In this document: positions 36,808-45,714 of the stretch, one piece after another
Layout: each line of letters opens with the position of its first letter
Numbering within the stretch: the first letter of the stretch is position 1
NCBI GenBank assembly: GCA_964213355.1
Contig: CAXOVY010000017.1
Coordinates: 1-64,000, forward strand
Direction of reading: 5' to 3'
DNA length: 64,000 bases
Source: JBAXAM01 sp964213355
GTDB taxonomy: Bacteria > Pseudomonadota > Gammaproteobacteria > UBA9339
The notes under the pieces: model-generated
The model's input: only the letters and a program-made list of their open reading frames with translations
Databases searched by the model: none
Told to the model about the DNA's origin: nothing
Translations under genes and position numbers: made by a program

Positions 36808-37191
36808 ATGACACACACAATAACATTTGACACTTTCCAACAGGCTCAGAGACTGCAAGGAGCTGGATTTACTGAAAATCAAGTAAAAGCACAAATTGAA
36901 AATTCTAAAGAGCAGACAGCTGCTATTAATGAATTAATTGACGACAATCTCGCAACCAAACAAGATGTCAAAGAACTAGCATTAGCGACCAAACAAGATA
37001 TAAAAGAACTAGAATTAACAACCAAACGGGATATAAAAGAACTAGCATTAGCAACCAAGCGGGATATAAAAGAACTAGAATTAAAATTAGAATCAAAAAT
37101 CACAAGCATGGGATATAAAACTACTATTGCAACAGGGATTATGATTGCAACTAGTATTGGCATATTAAATTACTTAATAAAATTACCTTAG
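36808..37191 (+). CDS. Small coiled-coil membrane protein (DUF1640/CCDC90-like)
   Basis: The 127-residue protein starts at an ATG with GAGGAT upstream. The N-terminus (TFDTFQQAQRLQGAGFTENQVKAQIE) resembles the head of DUF1640/CCDC90-type proteins, which form trimeric coiled-coil stalks ending in one membrane segment. Residues 48-91 are four 11-residue repeats of the form L-A/T-T-K-Q/R-D-I/V-K-E-L-A/E. The C-terminal hydrophobic segment is about residues 104-124. The 11-residue periodicity indicates a right-handed coiled coil. The function is unknown. The family assignment is by pattern and moderately sure. Confidence 0.65.
   Translation: MTHTITFDTFQQAQRLQGAGFTENQVKAQIENSKEQTAAINELIDDNLATKQDVKELALATKQDIKELELTTKRDIKELALATKRDIKELELKLESKITSMGYKTTIATGIMIATSIGILNYLIKLP
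36949..37080 (+). repeat. Four tandem 33-bp repeats in the coiled-coil gene
   Basis: Units start at 36949, 36982, 37015 and 37048. Each codes for an 11-residue coiled-coil module, and units alternate in their last residue (A, E, A, E), suggesting that a 66-bp pair was duplicated. Such arrays expand and contract by slippage. Confidence 0.85.
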
Positions 37192-37227
37192 GTAAAATTC
37201 AAGAAAAAGCAATTGCGGCAGTTGCAC

Positions 37228-37320
37228 TCACAGCACCACTCCCACCAGTGCAGCAATAATACCAAAAACATTACCACTGCTTCCACCTCCTACAGAAGTA
37301 GAAACATCTGTCAATGTAAT
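37228..37320 (-). pseudogene. 3' tail of the sphingomyelinase-like pseudogene (beyond the IS5 insertion)
   Basis: Read on the minus strand, this segment continues the broken gene at 38417 after removal of the IS and one AAT repeat. The joined frame runs NPNDIYI, then TLTDVSTSVGGGSSGNVFG and IIAALVGVVL before the stop at 37228-37230. The tail has a Gly/Ser linker and a hydrophobic end that may anchor the protein. On its own it has no start. Confidence 0.7.
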
Positions 37321-37385
37321 AGACTTCTTTCAAAACCCCATTTTTCGTAGCAAAATATACATGTCTAAGTACAAGAAAGGGGGGA

Positions 37386-37826
37386 ATGATGAAATGGGAA
37401 TCAATTGCAGAACTACCGTTACCGAAGTTTAGAAGGTTAACTGGAGTTAAGAAACCTACATTTATAAAGATGGTTGGTTTACTTCAAAACGCTCATAAAC
37501 AAAAGAAATCATTGGGAGGACGACCGAACAAGCTATGTATAGAAGATATGCTGTTGATGACTTTGGAATATTTAAGGGAATATAGAACCTATTTTCATAT
37601 CAGCAAGAGCTATGATTTAAGCGAGAGTAATGCGTATAAAATAATCAGATGGGTTGAAGATACTCTTATAAAAAGTAGAGCTTTTAGTTTACCTGGGCGC
37701 AAGGCTTTGCTAAAAAGCGATATGGAATATGAGGTTGTTTTAGTCGATGCTAGCGAAACACCAATCCAAAGGCCTAAAAAAAACAACGGTATTTTTACTC
37801 AGGAAAAAAGAAAAGACATACTATAA
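37386..37826 (+). CDS. IS5-family transposase, N-terminal frame
   Basis: The 146-residue zero-frame product holds the HTH_Tnp_4-like domain (PTFIKMVGLLQNA, then GRPNKLCIEDMLLMTLEYLREY and YDLSESNAYKIIRWVE) and the first catalytic aspartate (VVLVDASETPIQRPKK). At 37778-37784 the codons pass A AAA AAC, a -1 slippery heptamer. A -1 shift there continues as NQRYFYSGKKKRHT, exactly what the family needs, and joins the frame ending at 38224. The combined protein would be 279 residues (133 + 146). AGGGGGG stands upstream of the ATG at 37386. Without a shift the product ends at 37826 with an unrelated tail. Confidence 0.85.
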   Translation: MMKWESIAELPLPKFRRLTGVKKPTFIKMVGLLQNAHKQKKSLGGRPNKLCIEDMLLMTLEYLREYRTYFHISKSYDLSESNAYKIIRWVEDTLIKSRAFSLPGRKALLKSDMEYEVVLVDASETPIQRPKKNNGIFTQEKRKDIL

Positions 37827-38224
37827 AGAGTCAGATAGTAGTAAGCAAAGTTAGTCAGGTGGTGATTTGTACTAATTTTAGCAATGGTAAACGCCATGAT
37901 TTTCGACTGTTCAAAGAATCAGGAGTCAGATTTTTAACAAACACAGAAGTTCTTACAGACACTGGCTATCAGGGATTAAATAAAATACATGTTAACAGTA
38001 GGTTGCCGAAGAAAAAAACTAAGAAACATCCGTTAACTTTTAAGGATAAAAGCGAGAATAAAAAGTTATCGAGTCAACGGGTTCTAAACGAAAATGTTAT
38101 TGGTATGCTTAAGCGATTTAAAATTATTGCTGATAAATATCGTAATCGACGAAAGCGATTTGGTCTTAGGTTCAATCTAATTGCGGGGATTTATAACTAT
38201 GAATTGGTACAGCAAGGGTTTTAA
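37784..38224 (+). CDS. IS5-family transposase, C-terminal frame (DDE domain)
   Basis: This is the -1 frame continuation of the transposase. After the slippery site it reads QRYFYSGKKKRHTIKSQIVVSK, then CTNFSNGKRHDFRLFKES, LTDTGYQG (second catalytic aspartate) and RVLNENVIGMLKRFKIIADKYRNRRKRF (candidate glutamate). A free-standing start at a GTG-like codon near 37859 would miss half of the DDE fold, so expression by frameshift is more likely. Several IS5 subgroups are known or suspected to use frameshifting. A chance frameshift mutation in this copy is the alternative. Confidence 0.82.
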   Translation, partial: QRYFYSGKKKRHTIKSQIVVSKVSQVVICTNFSNGKRHDFRLFKESGVRFLTNTEVLTDTGYQGLNKIHVNSRLPKKKTKKHPLTFKDKSENKKLSSQRVLNENVIGMLKRFKIIADKYRNRRKRFGLRFNLIAGIYNYELVQQGF

Positions 38225-38242
38225 AAGAAGCCTAAAATATTG

Positions 38243-38314
38243 GTAGGCGCAAGCTTTAGCTTGCGTGTTGAGTTTGGAGCAATACTAAAAACGCAGGCTG
38301 AAGCCTGCGCCTAC
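38243..38314 (+). repeat. REP-like pair in inverted orientation within the IS5-family element
   Basis: The first unit (38243-38265) begins GTAG and forms the palindrome CGCAAGCT-tt-AGCTTGCG-like. The second (38314-38292, minus strand) begins GTAG and forms CGCAGGCT-tc-AGCCTGCG. A GTAG head followed by an imperfect palindrome is the hallmark of REP sequences mobilised by RAYT transposases. The pair forms one larger hairpin of BIME type. Confidence 0.65.
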
Positions 38315-38416
38315 CGAAAAAAGGTTTAGGTTTAGGTTCAGTTTAAAATAAACAACTGGCTAATTCATTTGCGCAAGATTTACAAAACTAAAAAATCAAA
38401 GTTTTGAAAGAAGTCT

Positions 38417-39261
38417 AATGTAAATATCATTAGGATTTTTAATGTATGGAGTATAATTTGTGTTACCTGCCTGATAGAAGTAATTAGCAAACATTGAAAA
38501 ATGTTTTGGATATCCTGTTGACCAGCTGGACAATAATAGCTAGCAAAATCATAAAGTTTGCTTAAAGAAAAATCGCCACCTAAGTTTGGAGAAAAATTAA
38601 ACGTTGTGTAATTAGAAACTGACCACTGTGTGCCATTGTTACTATTTAAATAAAAAGTTTTTATTGCCGGTGCATTGCCGTGTCCAGTAGAAAGTGCAGC
38701 AATAGAAATTTCTGCACCAACGGCATTACCAGTAGTATTTTGCAATATTTTTAACTCTTCCATGTGTGTATGCCCGAAAAGTATACCGATAATAATGTTT
38801 TTATAATTACTTAACAGTTGATGAAAGGGAATTGCATCAGCGCTGCGCCAATAAGCCTTATCATCAAAAAGACCATTACCAGAAGGAATATGTGAGGCAA
38901 TTAACACTTGATCATTTGAAGCAGAAGCACTTTGTAACTCTTGAGTTAACCATGCAAGTTCTTGATCTGCAATATTTTGCGGTGCATTATTGTATTTGCT
39001 TCCGTCAAAGATAACACTATTTAGCATAATCAAACGTAAATTTTGCGCAATATAGGTATCAAAATAACCATAAACAGTATTTTCATTGATTAAACATGGA
39101 TAAGTTTTTGTAGCAGAACATAGTGTTCCAGTTGATAAAAATCCATCTACCCAATCGATCTGTTGTGCGATTTCGTAAGTGCTATGTGTACCGCTTACTG
39201 ATGTTGTTGTTGCATAAAATGGACCATAATCATAGATACAAAATACTAAGCTTGCTTGTAT
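38417..39261 (-). pseudogene. Acid-sphingomyelinase-like metallophosphoesterase, decayed
   Basis: The minus-strand frame is open from 39261 but has no start codon, since a TAA lies directly upstream, so the 5' part is missing. The visible protein has calcineurin-like phosphoesterase features: QVLIASHIPSG (metal His) and GILFGHTHMEE (the paired His motif), then the FSPNLGGDFSLSKLYDF region seen in acid-sphingomyelinase-like enzymes. Near 38515-38522 the frame shifts; the downstream frame reads HFSMFANYFYQAGNTNYTPY and continues across the IS5 insertion to 37228. Three lesions (5' loss, frameshift, insertion) make it a pseudogene. In related bacteria such enzymes are secreted and may act on host lipids; that role here is inference. 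Confidence 0.75.
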
Positions 39262-39311
39262 TTAGTTTACCTTTACACTAGACTGCCTAGCTCCAAACTT
39301 AAAGACTGTGT

Positions 39312-40229
39312 ATGAATAATCATTCTAACGAATCTGTACCAAAAAATGCTGAAGTTTGTAATGAGCCAGTTAAAGATGAAAAAACCACGGCTGATTATTT
39401 TTTTATTCCCGTATGGAAACTAGCACTACTTTCTATATTTACTTGTGGTATATATTCACTTTATTGGCAATATAAAAACTGGGTAGTGATAAAAAGAAGT
39501 GAAAGCACCAAAATCTGGCCATTTTGGCGGGCGCTTTTCTCATTTTTTTTCTGCTATAGTTTATTTAAAAAAATATTACTCTCAGTAAAACCGCAAAAAT
39601 ATAAAATATTATATTCCCCCGGCTTGTTGGCCACCATCTACATGGTCTTATGTTTTGGAGACACTATAAGAAAAATCATAAGTAGATATCATGGAACAAA
39701 CCTAGATCCACGTCTAACTTTTTGGTGTTGTTTTATTCTTATGCTCACCATTCTTCTTGTCATACAAAAGGCGATTAACTTTAATTATGAGCATGTAAAA
39801 AGAACTATGGGTTTGAAACACAAGCTTTCAATAAAAGAAAAAATATTTTTAGTGGTTGTGAGTTTGATTTTGTTTCCATTAGTTATTATCGGATCACTTC
39901 CCCATAAAACCAAAAAGCCTTTCATCATCAAAGCAGTAGTCGCTTATACTAAATTTAAGCATGATTTGCCCATTAAAATAAGTGATGAGCTTAAGTTAGT
40001 TGACATAACAGCAAGACCAGATGCTGTACGGTATCATTATTTCGTATCCAAAAATATATATTTCGATTCACCTTCGATTAATAAAAAAATTATAGTTGAT
40101 AAAGTCTGTAACGATACTGGTATAAAAGACACTCTTGATTATGGAATAAATTTAGAATACTCTTATATGACAGAAGATGCACACAAAGAATATGTTGTAA
40201 CAATTAATAAAAATGATTGTAAAAGATAG
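39312..40229 (+). CDS. DUF4234-like membrane protein
   Basis: The 305-residue protein begins with a polar stretch of about 28 residues and then YFFIPVWKLALLSIFTCGIYSLYWQYKNWVVIK, the characteristic head of DUF4234 proteins. Further membrane segments lie near residues 70-85, 100-117, 139-157 and 180-200. After about residue 205 the protein is soluble, with a two-cysteine domain (KVCNDTG, KNDCKR) likely in the periplasm. The function is unknown. There is no operon partner: the upstream region belongs to the minus-strand pseudogene and mutS follows after 62 bp. Confidence 0.62.
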   Translation: MNNHSNESVPKNAEVCNEPVKDEKTTADYFFIPVWKLALLSIFTCGIYSLYWQYKNWVVIKRSESTKIWPFWRALFSFFFCYSLFKKILLSVKPQKYKILYSPGLLATIYMVLCFGDTIRKIISRYHGTNLDPRLTFWCCFILMLTILLVIQKAINFNYEHVKRTMGLKHKLSIKEKIFLVVVSLILFPLVIIGSLPHKTKKPFIIKAVVAYTKFKHDLPIKISDELKLVDITARPDAVRYHYFVSKNIYFDSPSINKKIIVDKVCNDTGIKDTLDYGINLEYSYMTEDAHKEYVVTINKNDCKR

Positions 40230-40291
40230 ATTCTGTAGCAATTTTTAAATAGCCATAAACAATAGGTATCCTATTTTTTCTCTCCATCTAG

Positions 40292-42847
40292 TTGGGTAAG
40301 AAAGTGGAACACACTCCAGTAATGCAGCAGTACTTAAAGATAAAAACCGAGCATCCAAATATGCTGCTGTTTTATCGCATGGGGGATTTTTACGAACTAT
40401 TTTACGAAGATGCACACAAGGCTGCAAAATTATTATCAATTACGCTAACAACACGTGGCCAATCTGCTGGCAAACCAATTCCCATGGCCGGTATTCCATT
40501 TCATGCAGCTGAATCTTATCTAGCAAAACTAGTAAAAATCGGAGAATCCATAGCAATTTGCGAACAAATTGGCGATCCTGCCACTTCTAAAGGCCCAGTT
40601 GAACGCAAAGTAGTGCGCATTATCACCCCCGGAACTGTTACCGACGAAGCGCTGCTTGAAGAAAAGCGTGATAACTTGCTTGTTGCTATTCACAATACAT
40701 ATGACACTTTTGGAATTGCAACACTAGACATCACTAGTGGCAGATTAAATATTCTGCAAGTTACCAGCCAAGAAGCTTTGCTCGGTGAATTAGAACGCTT
40801 AAAACCAGTAGAACTACTAATTAATGAAGACTCACCCTATTATAAATTACTAAATAATTTTTCCGGGGTAAGACGTCGCCCACCGTGGGAGTTTGAATTT
40901 AGCAAAGCCCAGCGCTCGCTAACCGAGCAATTTAAAACTCGCGATTTAAGCGGTTTTGGCTGCTTAGACTTACCAATTGCAATCGCTGCTGCTGGTTGTC
41001 TACTCCAATATGTCAAAGACACACAACGTACTGCCCTCCCTCACATCTGGGGCTTAAATATTGAAAGACGTGAAGACAGCGTAATTCTCGATGCCATAAC
41101 CCAACGTAACTTAGAACTCACAAATAATCTGCAAGGTGGCAAAAACAATACGCTGGCTGAAATTTTCGACCAAACTGCCACACCCATGGGCAGCAGGCTA
41201 TGGCGCCGTTGGTTAAAACGACCATTGCGTAATCAAGAAATTTTACGCAAGCGTCAAGCAGCAATTGAGGATTTATTATCACCACAATTTGTCAATGAAC
41301 TCTATAAACTCCTGCATAATATTAGCGATATCGAACGCATCTTAGCGCGCATCGCTCTAAAATCGGCACGCCCGCGTGATTTGGTGCAATTGCGTCTAAC
41401 TTTATTTTTACTGCCACAGCTACAAATTTTACTTACGCAAAACACTTCAGTGAAAATCAAAGAACTGCAAAACAAACTCGGCGAGTTTCCCGAATTATTA
41501 AGCCTCCTGAGTAACGCAATCATTGAAAACCCACCTGTAATAATTCGTGATGGTGGTGTAATTGCTCCAGGCTATAAACCGGAACTCGACGAACTACGCA
41601 ATTTAAGCGAAAATGCTGATCAATTTCTCATTGACCTAGAAACGCAAGAAAAAGAACGTACTGGCATTGCAACTTTAAAAGTCGGCTATAACCGCATTCA
41701 CGGTTATTATATTGAAACTAGCCGCATCCAAGCTGCTCAAGCACCGATAGAATATATTCGTCGTCAAACTTTAAAAAATGCAGAACGTTTTATTACGCCA
41801 CAGCTGAAAGAATTCGAAGATAAAGTTTTAAGTAGTCGTAGTCGTGCTCTAGCTCTAGAAAAATCTTTATATGAAGAACTTTTGGAACAACTCTGTCAAT
41901 ATTTGCAACCGCTACAAATCATGGCAGAAGCATTAGCTGAATTGGATGTGCTAAATAATTTGGCCCAGCGAGCCACTACTTTAAAATTAGTAAAACCAGA
42001 ATTCAGCGACAAAACAGGAATTTACATTGATGCTGGGCGTCACCCCATAGTTGAACATTGCCTAGAAAAACCATTTGTACCAAACAATACTGAATTAAAC
42101 GATGATCGCCGCATGTTAATTATTACCGGACCAAACATGGGCGGAAAATCAACTTATATGCGCCAAATAGCGTTAATTACCATTCTTGCCTATACCGGAA
42201 GCTTTGTCCCAGCAAAAAAAACCATTATCGGTCCAATTGATCGCATTTTTACGCGCATTGGCGCGGCAGATGATTTGGCTGGTGGTCAATCAACTTTTAT
42301 GGTGGAAATGACGGAGACCGCAAATATTTTGAATAATGCCACCGCCAATAGTTTGGTGCTTATGGATGAAGTTGGTCGCGGCACTAGCACTTTTGATGGT
42401 CTCGCGCTTGCTTGGTCAGCTGCGACTTATTTAGCAACTAAAATTCAAGCGCTAACATTGTTTGCCACACATTATTTTGAATTAACTCATCTACCAAAAA
42501 TAATTCCGCATATTGCCAATATTCATCTAGATGCGATGGAGCACAAAGATAGCATTGTGTTTTTACATGCGGTTAATGAAGGCCCAGCGAACAAAAGCTA
42601 TGGCCTGCAAGTAGCACAACTGGCCGGAATTCCGCGCGAGGTTATAAATGAGGCAAAGCAAAAACTCACGCAACTGGAAAACTACTCAGAAAGAGCAGAT
42701 TTTAATATTCAAAGCAAAGAACAAAAACAAACTCAAGTTCCGAAATACAATGAACTCATAGTCAAATTAAAATCTATTGACCCAAATAATTTTACGCCCA
42801 AAGAAGCTTTGGAGTTTTTATTTAAACTACATGAGATTTTAGTATAA
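40292..42847 (+). CDS. mutS: DNA mismatch repair protein MutS
   Basis: MutS recognises mismatches and small loops and starts repair with MutL. The product is up to 851 residues. The mismatch-binding motif is FYRMGDFYELFYEDA. The ATPase domain has Walker A GPNMGGKS at residues 613-620 and Walker B LVLMDEVGRGTSTFDG, then FATHYFELTHL. The C-terminal helix-turn-helix is present. The start is uncertain: TTG at 40292, GTG at 40304 (giving MEHTPVMQQY) or ATG at 40322. None has a strong ribosome binding site, and the GTG gives the most canonical N-terminus. The 3' end overlaps the convergent permease gene by 9 bp. Confidence 0.95.
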   Translation: MGKKVEHTPVMQQYLKIKTEHPNMLLFYRMGDFYELFYEDAHKAAKLLSITLTTRGQSAGKPIPMAGIPFHAAESYLAKLVKIGESIAICEQIGDPATSKGPVERKVVRIITPGTVTDEALLEEKRDNLLVAIHNTYDTFGIATLDITSGRLNILQVTSQEALLGELERLKPVELLINEDSPYYKLLNNFSGVRRRPPWEFEFSKAQRSLTEQFKTRDLSGFGCLDLPIAIAAAGCLLQYVKDTQRTALPHIWGLNIERREDSVILDAITQRNLELTNNLQGGKNNTLAEIFDQTATPMGSRLWRRWLKRPLRNQEILRKRQAAIEDLLSPQFVNELYKLLHNISDIERILARIALKSARPRDLVQLRLTLFLLPQLQILLTQNTSVKIKELQNKLGEFPELLSLLSNAIIENPPVIIRDGGVIAPGYKPELDELRNLSENADQFLIDLETQEKERTGIATLKVGYNRIHGYYIETSRIQAAQAPIEYIRRQTLKNAERFITPQLKEFEDKVLSSRSRALALEKSLYEELLEQLCQYLQPLQIMAEALAELDVLNNLAQRATTLKLVKPEFSDKTGIYIDAGRHPIVEHCLEKPFVPNNTELNDDRRMLIITGPNMGGKSTYMRQIALITILAYTGSFVPAKKTIIGPIDRIFTRIGAADDLAGGQSTFMVEMTETANILNNATANSLVLMDEVGRGTSTFDGLALAWSAATYLATKIQALTLFATHYFELTHLPKIIPHIANIHLDAMEHKDSIVFLHAVNEGPANKSYGLQVAQLAGIPREVINEAKQKLTQLENYSERADFNIQSKEQKQTQVPKYNELIVKLKSIDPNNFTPKEALEFLFKLHEILV

Positions 42848-44236
42848 CTTTTTTTGTCGCATCTCAAACAATGCATACATAACATAGCCAACTACCGCAA
42901 AAACAATTGGACCAACAATAAGTTCGATGCGATAAAATAATATATCGTGTGCGCTTTGCAAATTATTGGGCGGCAAAACAAATAATAAAACGAGTGCCGA
43001 AAACACCGAAAACAAACCCATTCCAGAAACCAAATAACCGATCAATCTACATCCTGGAACACGGTAAGGTCTAAATTTTTCCGGATATTTTATGCGCAAT
43101 TTAATAAAAGCCAAAAACATAAAAACATATGGAATAAACAGAGTAATCGCGGCCAATAGAACCAAAGTTGCAAAAAAAGCATTAATCGATGGCAAAAATG
43201 AGGTACAGATAACAATCAATGTTACAACTACCGCCTGCGCTAATAATGCTCTGGTCGGCATATCATCTTTATTGGTTTGCATAAGCCATTTTGGCAATGC
43301 TCCATCCTTACAACTTTCCAATAACATTTTTATTGGTGCTACAATCCATACTCCAATACTTCCTACCGAACCAAGTACTATCATGCCACCAACTAGCAAT
43401 GCTAAAAATGGAATATGTAATTCTCTCTCTAGTACAAATAAAGCATCAATAACACCACTAGCAGCACCGAGTTTTTCTGGAGAAAGAACAAAAGTTATCG
43501 CTACAGTACTAGCAATATATAAGCCAACGATAAAAAACGCGGAAATAAAAGTGGCGCGTGGAAAGGTTTTTTGTGGATTTTCTGTTTCATCAGCCATGGT
43601 CGGCATAAGCTCAATCCCAGACATGGAAAACAATAAAACAGCCAAAAATCCAAGATTAGACTTTGAGCCCAAATCTGGCAACCAATTAACCCATGAATAA
43701 TCGGTAGCTATAGGTATTTTCCAAAACCAAACCGAACCAAAACCCAAAATAATTAAAAGCATAAGAGGCAATAAAACACCAAAAATACCAGCTAAGTTAG
43801 AAAACCTCACAAAAGCTTTCATACCATGTACGTTGATAAAAGTACTTATCCATAAAAAACCAAGAACACAACCACAAACAAATAACTTATTGCGTGCAAG
43901 CTCTGGATTAACGATAGAAGCAACTATTACCGTAATAAAAGTAAGAACAGCTGGATAATAAAAAAAATTATTCACCCAATAAAACCAAGAAGCCATAAAA
44001 CCAGCACGCTTACCAAAAGCTTCACGTACCCACACATAGATACCGCCTTGATCAGGCCAAGTTGTAGCAAGCTCGGTAGAAACTAGTCCTAGCGGAATAA
44101 AAAATAACAACATAGCGATCACCCATAACAATATCGATGAAGCGCCATAAGCTGCGGTCATAGCTAACCAACGCACCCCAACAATCGCCGCAATATTTAT
44201 AAACACTATATCCCAAACCCGCATTATTCTTTTCAT
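42839..44236 (-). CDS. APC-family amino acid permease (GadC-like)
   Basis: The 465-residue protein has about 12 hydrophobic segments. The APC hallmark is in TM1 (VWDIVFINIAAIVGVRWLAMTA). The sequences STELATTWPDQGGIYVWVREAFGKRAGFMASW and DETENPQKTFPRA match the glutamate:GABA antiporter/GadC-like branch. It is predicted to move an amino acid across the inner membrane; the substrate cannot be told from sequence. It is the last gene of a minus-strand series and is separated from the upstream gene by a terminator at 44272-44305, so it likely has its own promoter. Its 3' end overlaps mutS by 9 bp. Confidence 0.85.
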   Translation of the reverse strand: MKRIMRVWDIVFINIAAIVGVRWLAMTAAYGASSILLWVIAMLLFFIPLGLVSTELATTWPDQGGIYVWVREAFGKRAGFMASWFYWVNNFFYYPAVLTFITVIVASIVNPELARNKLFVCGCVLGFLWISTFINVHGMKAFVRFSNLAGIFGVLLPLMLLIILGFGSVWFWKIPIATDYSWVNWLPDLGSKSNLGFLAVLLFSMSGIELMPTMADETENPQKTFPRATFISAFFIVGLYIASTVAITFVLSPEKLGAASGVIDALFVLERELHIPFLALLVGGMIVLGSVGSIGVWIVAPIKMLLESCKDGALPKWLMQTNKDDMPTRALLAQAVVVTLIVICTSFLPSINAFFATLVLLAAITLFIPYVFMFLAFIKLRIKYPEKFRPYRVPGCRLIGYLVSGMGLFSVFSALVLLFVLPPNNLQSAHDILFYRIELIVGPIVFAVVGYVMYALFEMRQKKLY

Positions 44237-44264
44237 AGCGCTTGCCTCAACTTTTCAAAACATC

Positions 44265-44305
44265 AAATAAAAATAGCCTCTACAGACAAGTCTGCAAAGG
44301 CTATT
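44265..44305 (-). terminator. Rho-independent terminator after the cDPGS-like gene
   Basis: On the minus strand AATAGCCT (44305-44298) pairs with AGGCTATT (44279-44272), followed by a T-rich run (TTTATTT). A nested CAGAC/GTCTG hairpin in the loop strengthens it. It lies 43 bp after the stop of the gene that ends at 44348. Confidence 0.75.
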
Positions 44306-44347
44306 ATGCTCAGATACGCAAAAACAATCCAATGCTTTATTTGATAC

Positions 44348-45664
44348 TTACTTTTTCTTAAACTGCTTACTTAATATATCTTCTAAAGTTGGAGTACCGA
44401 TTTCTTGCAGATCATATCCTACCGTTGCAGTTGGTTTGTTGATCTTAATAATGCGCTTTAGATCAATTGGCGTAGCTATGATAACGGTATCAATATCAGC
44501 TTTATTGATTGTTTGCTCTAAATCTTTAACTTGTTGATCACTATAACCCATAGCAGGTAATAATTTACCAATGCCTGGATATTTTTCAAAAGTTTCTTTG
44601 ATTGTTCCAACAGCGAATGGACGCGGATCTATGAGTTCAACTGCTCCATAACGATAAGCAGCCATAACACCAGCACCATATTGCATTTCACCATGAGTCA
44701 ATGTTGGACCATCTTCCACCACCAAAACCCGTTTGCCACTGATCAGTTTGCTATCAGTAACTGTAAGAGGTGATGCAGCATCGACCACAATAGCAGTAGG
44801 ATTGTAGCGATGAATATTCTCGCGAACAGTTATAATTTCTTTCAAATCTGCTGTGTCAATTTTGTTGATAACGATTACATTGGCTCGCTTGAAATTAGTT
44901 TCACCTGGATGATATTTCATTTCATGACCTGGTCGATGCGGATCAACAACTATTATTTCCAAGTTTGCTTTATAGAAGGGGAAATCATTATTACCACCAT
45001 CCCACAAAATAATATCAGCTATTTTTTCTGCTTCTCTTAATATTGCCTCATAATCAACACCAGCAAATACTACGTGACCACTAACAATATGTGGTTCGTA
45101 CTCTTCCATTTCTTCAATGGTACACTTTTGTTTGGCCAAATCTTCTATTGTAAGAAATTTTTGTACTTTTTGTTTAACCAAATCACCATACGGCATTGGA
45201 TGGCGTATAACAGCGACCTTGTAACCCATACTACTTAAGATTTGCCCAACTCTGCGCGTGGTTTGGCTTTTGCCACAACCAGTGCGTACTGCACAAACAG
45301 AAACCACAGGTTTAGTACTAGCAACCATAGTATCATTTGGTCCTAATAAAACAAAATTTGCTCCAGCTTTTAATACATCTGAAGCTTTGTGCATTACATA
45401 GTCATGCGTAACATCACTATAGGAAAAATAAACGTCATTGATATTCATTTCGGTAATCAGTTTGAGCAAATCAGATTCTGGATAGATAGGTATCCCACTG
45501 GGGTATAATTTACCCGCGAGTTCGGTAGGATATTTTCTACCTTCAATATTAGGAATTTGCGCGGCTGTGAAAGCTTTCACACATATATCATCCCGCCCGC
45601 GAAAATATGTATTAAAGTTGTGGAAGTCACGACCAGCAGCTCCCATAATTAGAGCATTACGCAT
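44348..45664 (-). CDS. Cyclic 2,3-diphosphoglycerate synthetase-like P-loop protein
   Basis: The 438-residue protein opens with a Rossmann-like motif (MRNALIMGAAGRDFHNFN). It has a P-loop CAVRTGCGKSQTTR near residues 124-137 and a GTPase-like base-specificity motif VINKIDTAD. DGGNNDFPFYK and DPHRPGHE are typical of the family named after archaeal cyclic 2,3-diphosphoglycerate synthetase, which is also common in bacteria where its role is not settled. Bacterial members are usually annotated as GTPases. It sits between two APC permeases, and its own upstream region has AAGGAG before the ATG. A link to amino acid uptake or fermentation is possible but unproven. Confidence 0.72.
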   Translation of the reverse strand: MRNALIMGAAGRDFHNFNTYFRGRDDICVKAFTAAQIPNIEGRKYPTELAGKLYPSGIPIYPESDLLKLITEMNINDVYFSYSDVTHDYVMHKASDVLKAGANFVLLGPNDTMVASTKPVVSVCAVRTGCGKSQTTRRVGQILSSMGYKVAVIRHPMPYGDLVKQKVQKFLTIEDLAKQKCTIEEMEEYEPHIVSGHVVFAGVDYEAILREAEKIADIILWDGGNNDFPFYKANLEIIVVDPHRPGHEMKYHPGETNFKRANVIVINKIDTADLKEIITVRENIHRYNPTAIVVDAASPLTVTDSKLISGKRVLVVEDGPTLTHGEMQYGAGVMAAYRYGAVELIDPRPFAVGTIKETFEKYPGIGKLLPAMGYSDQQVKDLEQTINKADIDTVIIATPIDLKRIIKINKPTATVGYDLQEIGTPTLEDILSKQFKKK

Positions 45665-45714
45665 TGTGTTTCTCCTTGTTGAAATTAAAAAATTTCGCTA
45701 AAAAATAAATACCT

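Larger units (their letters stand above)
37321..38416 (+). mobile_element. IS5-family insertion sequence
   Basis: This 1096-bp element is bounded by 16-bp inverted repeats (AGACTTCTTTCAAAAC at 37321-37336 and its complement at 38401-38416). The 3-bp direct repeat AAT lies at 37318-37320 and 38417-38419. Two overlapping-phase transposase frames share a -1 slippery heptamer. The 3' non-coding part carries a REP-like pair. The element split a phosphoesterase gene. Confidence 0.88.

Noticed and set aside
36949..37080. CRISPR-like repeats
   Set aside because: The 33-bp units are contiguous without spacers and code for a regular coiled coil.
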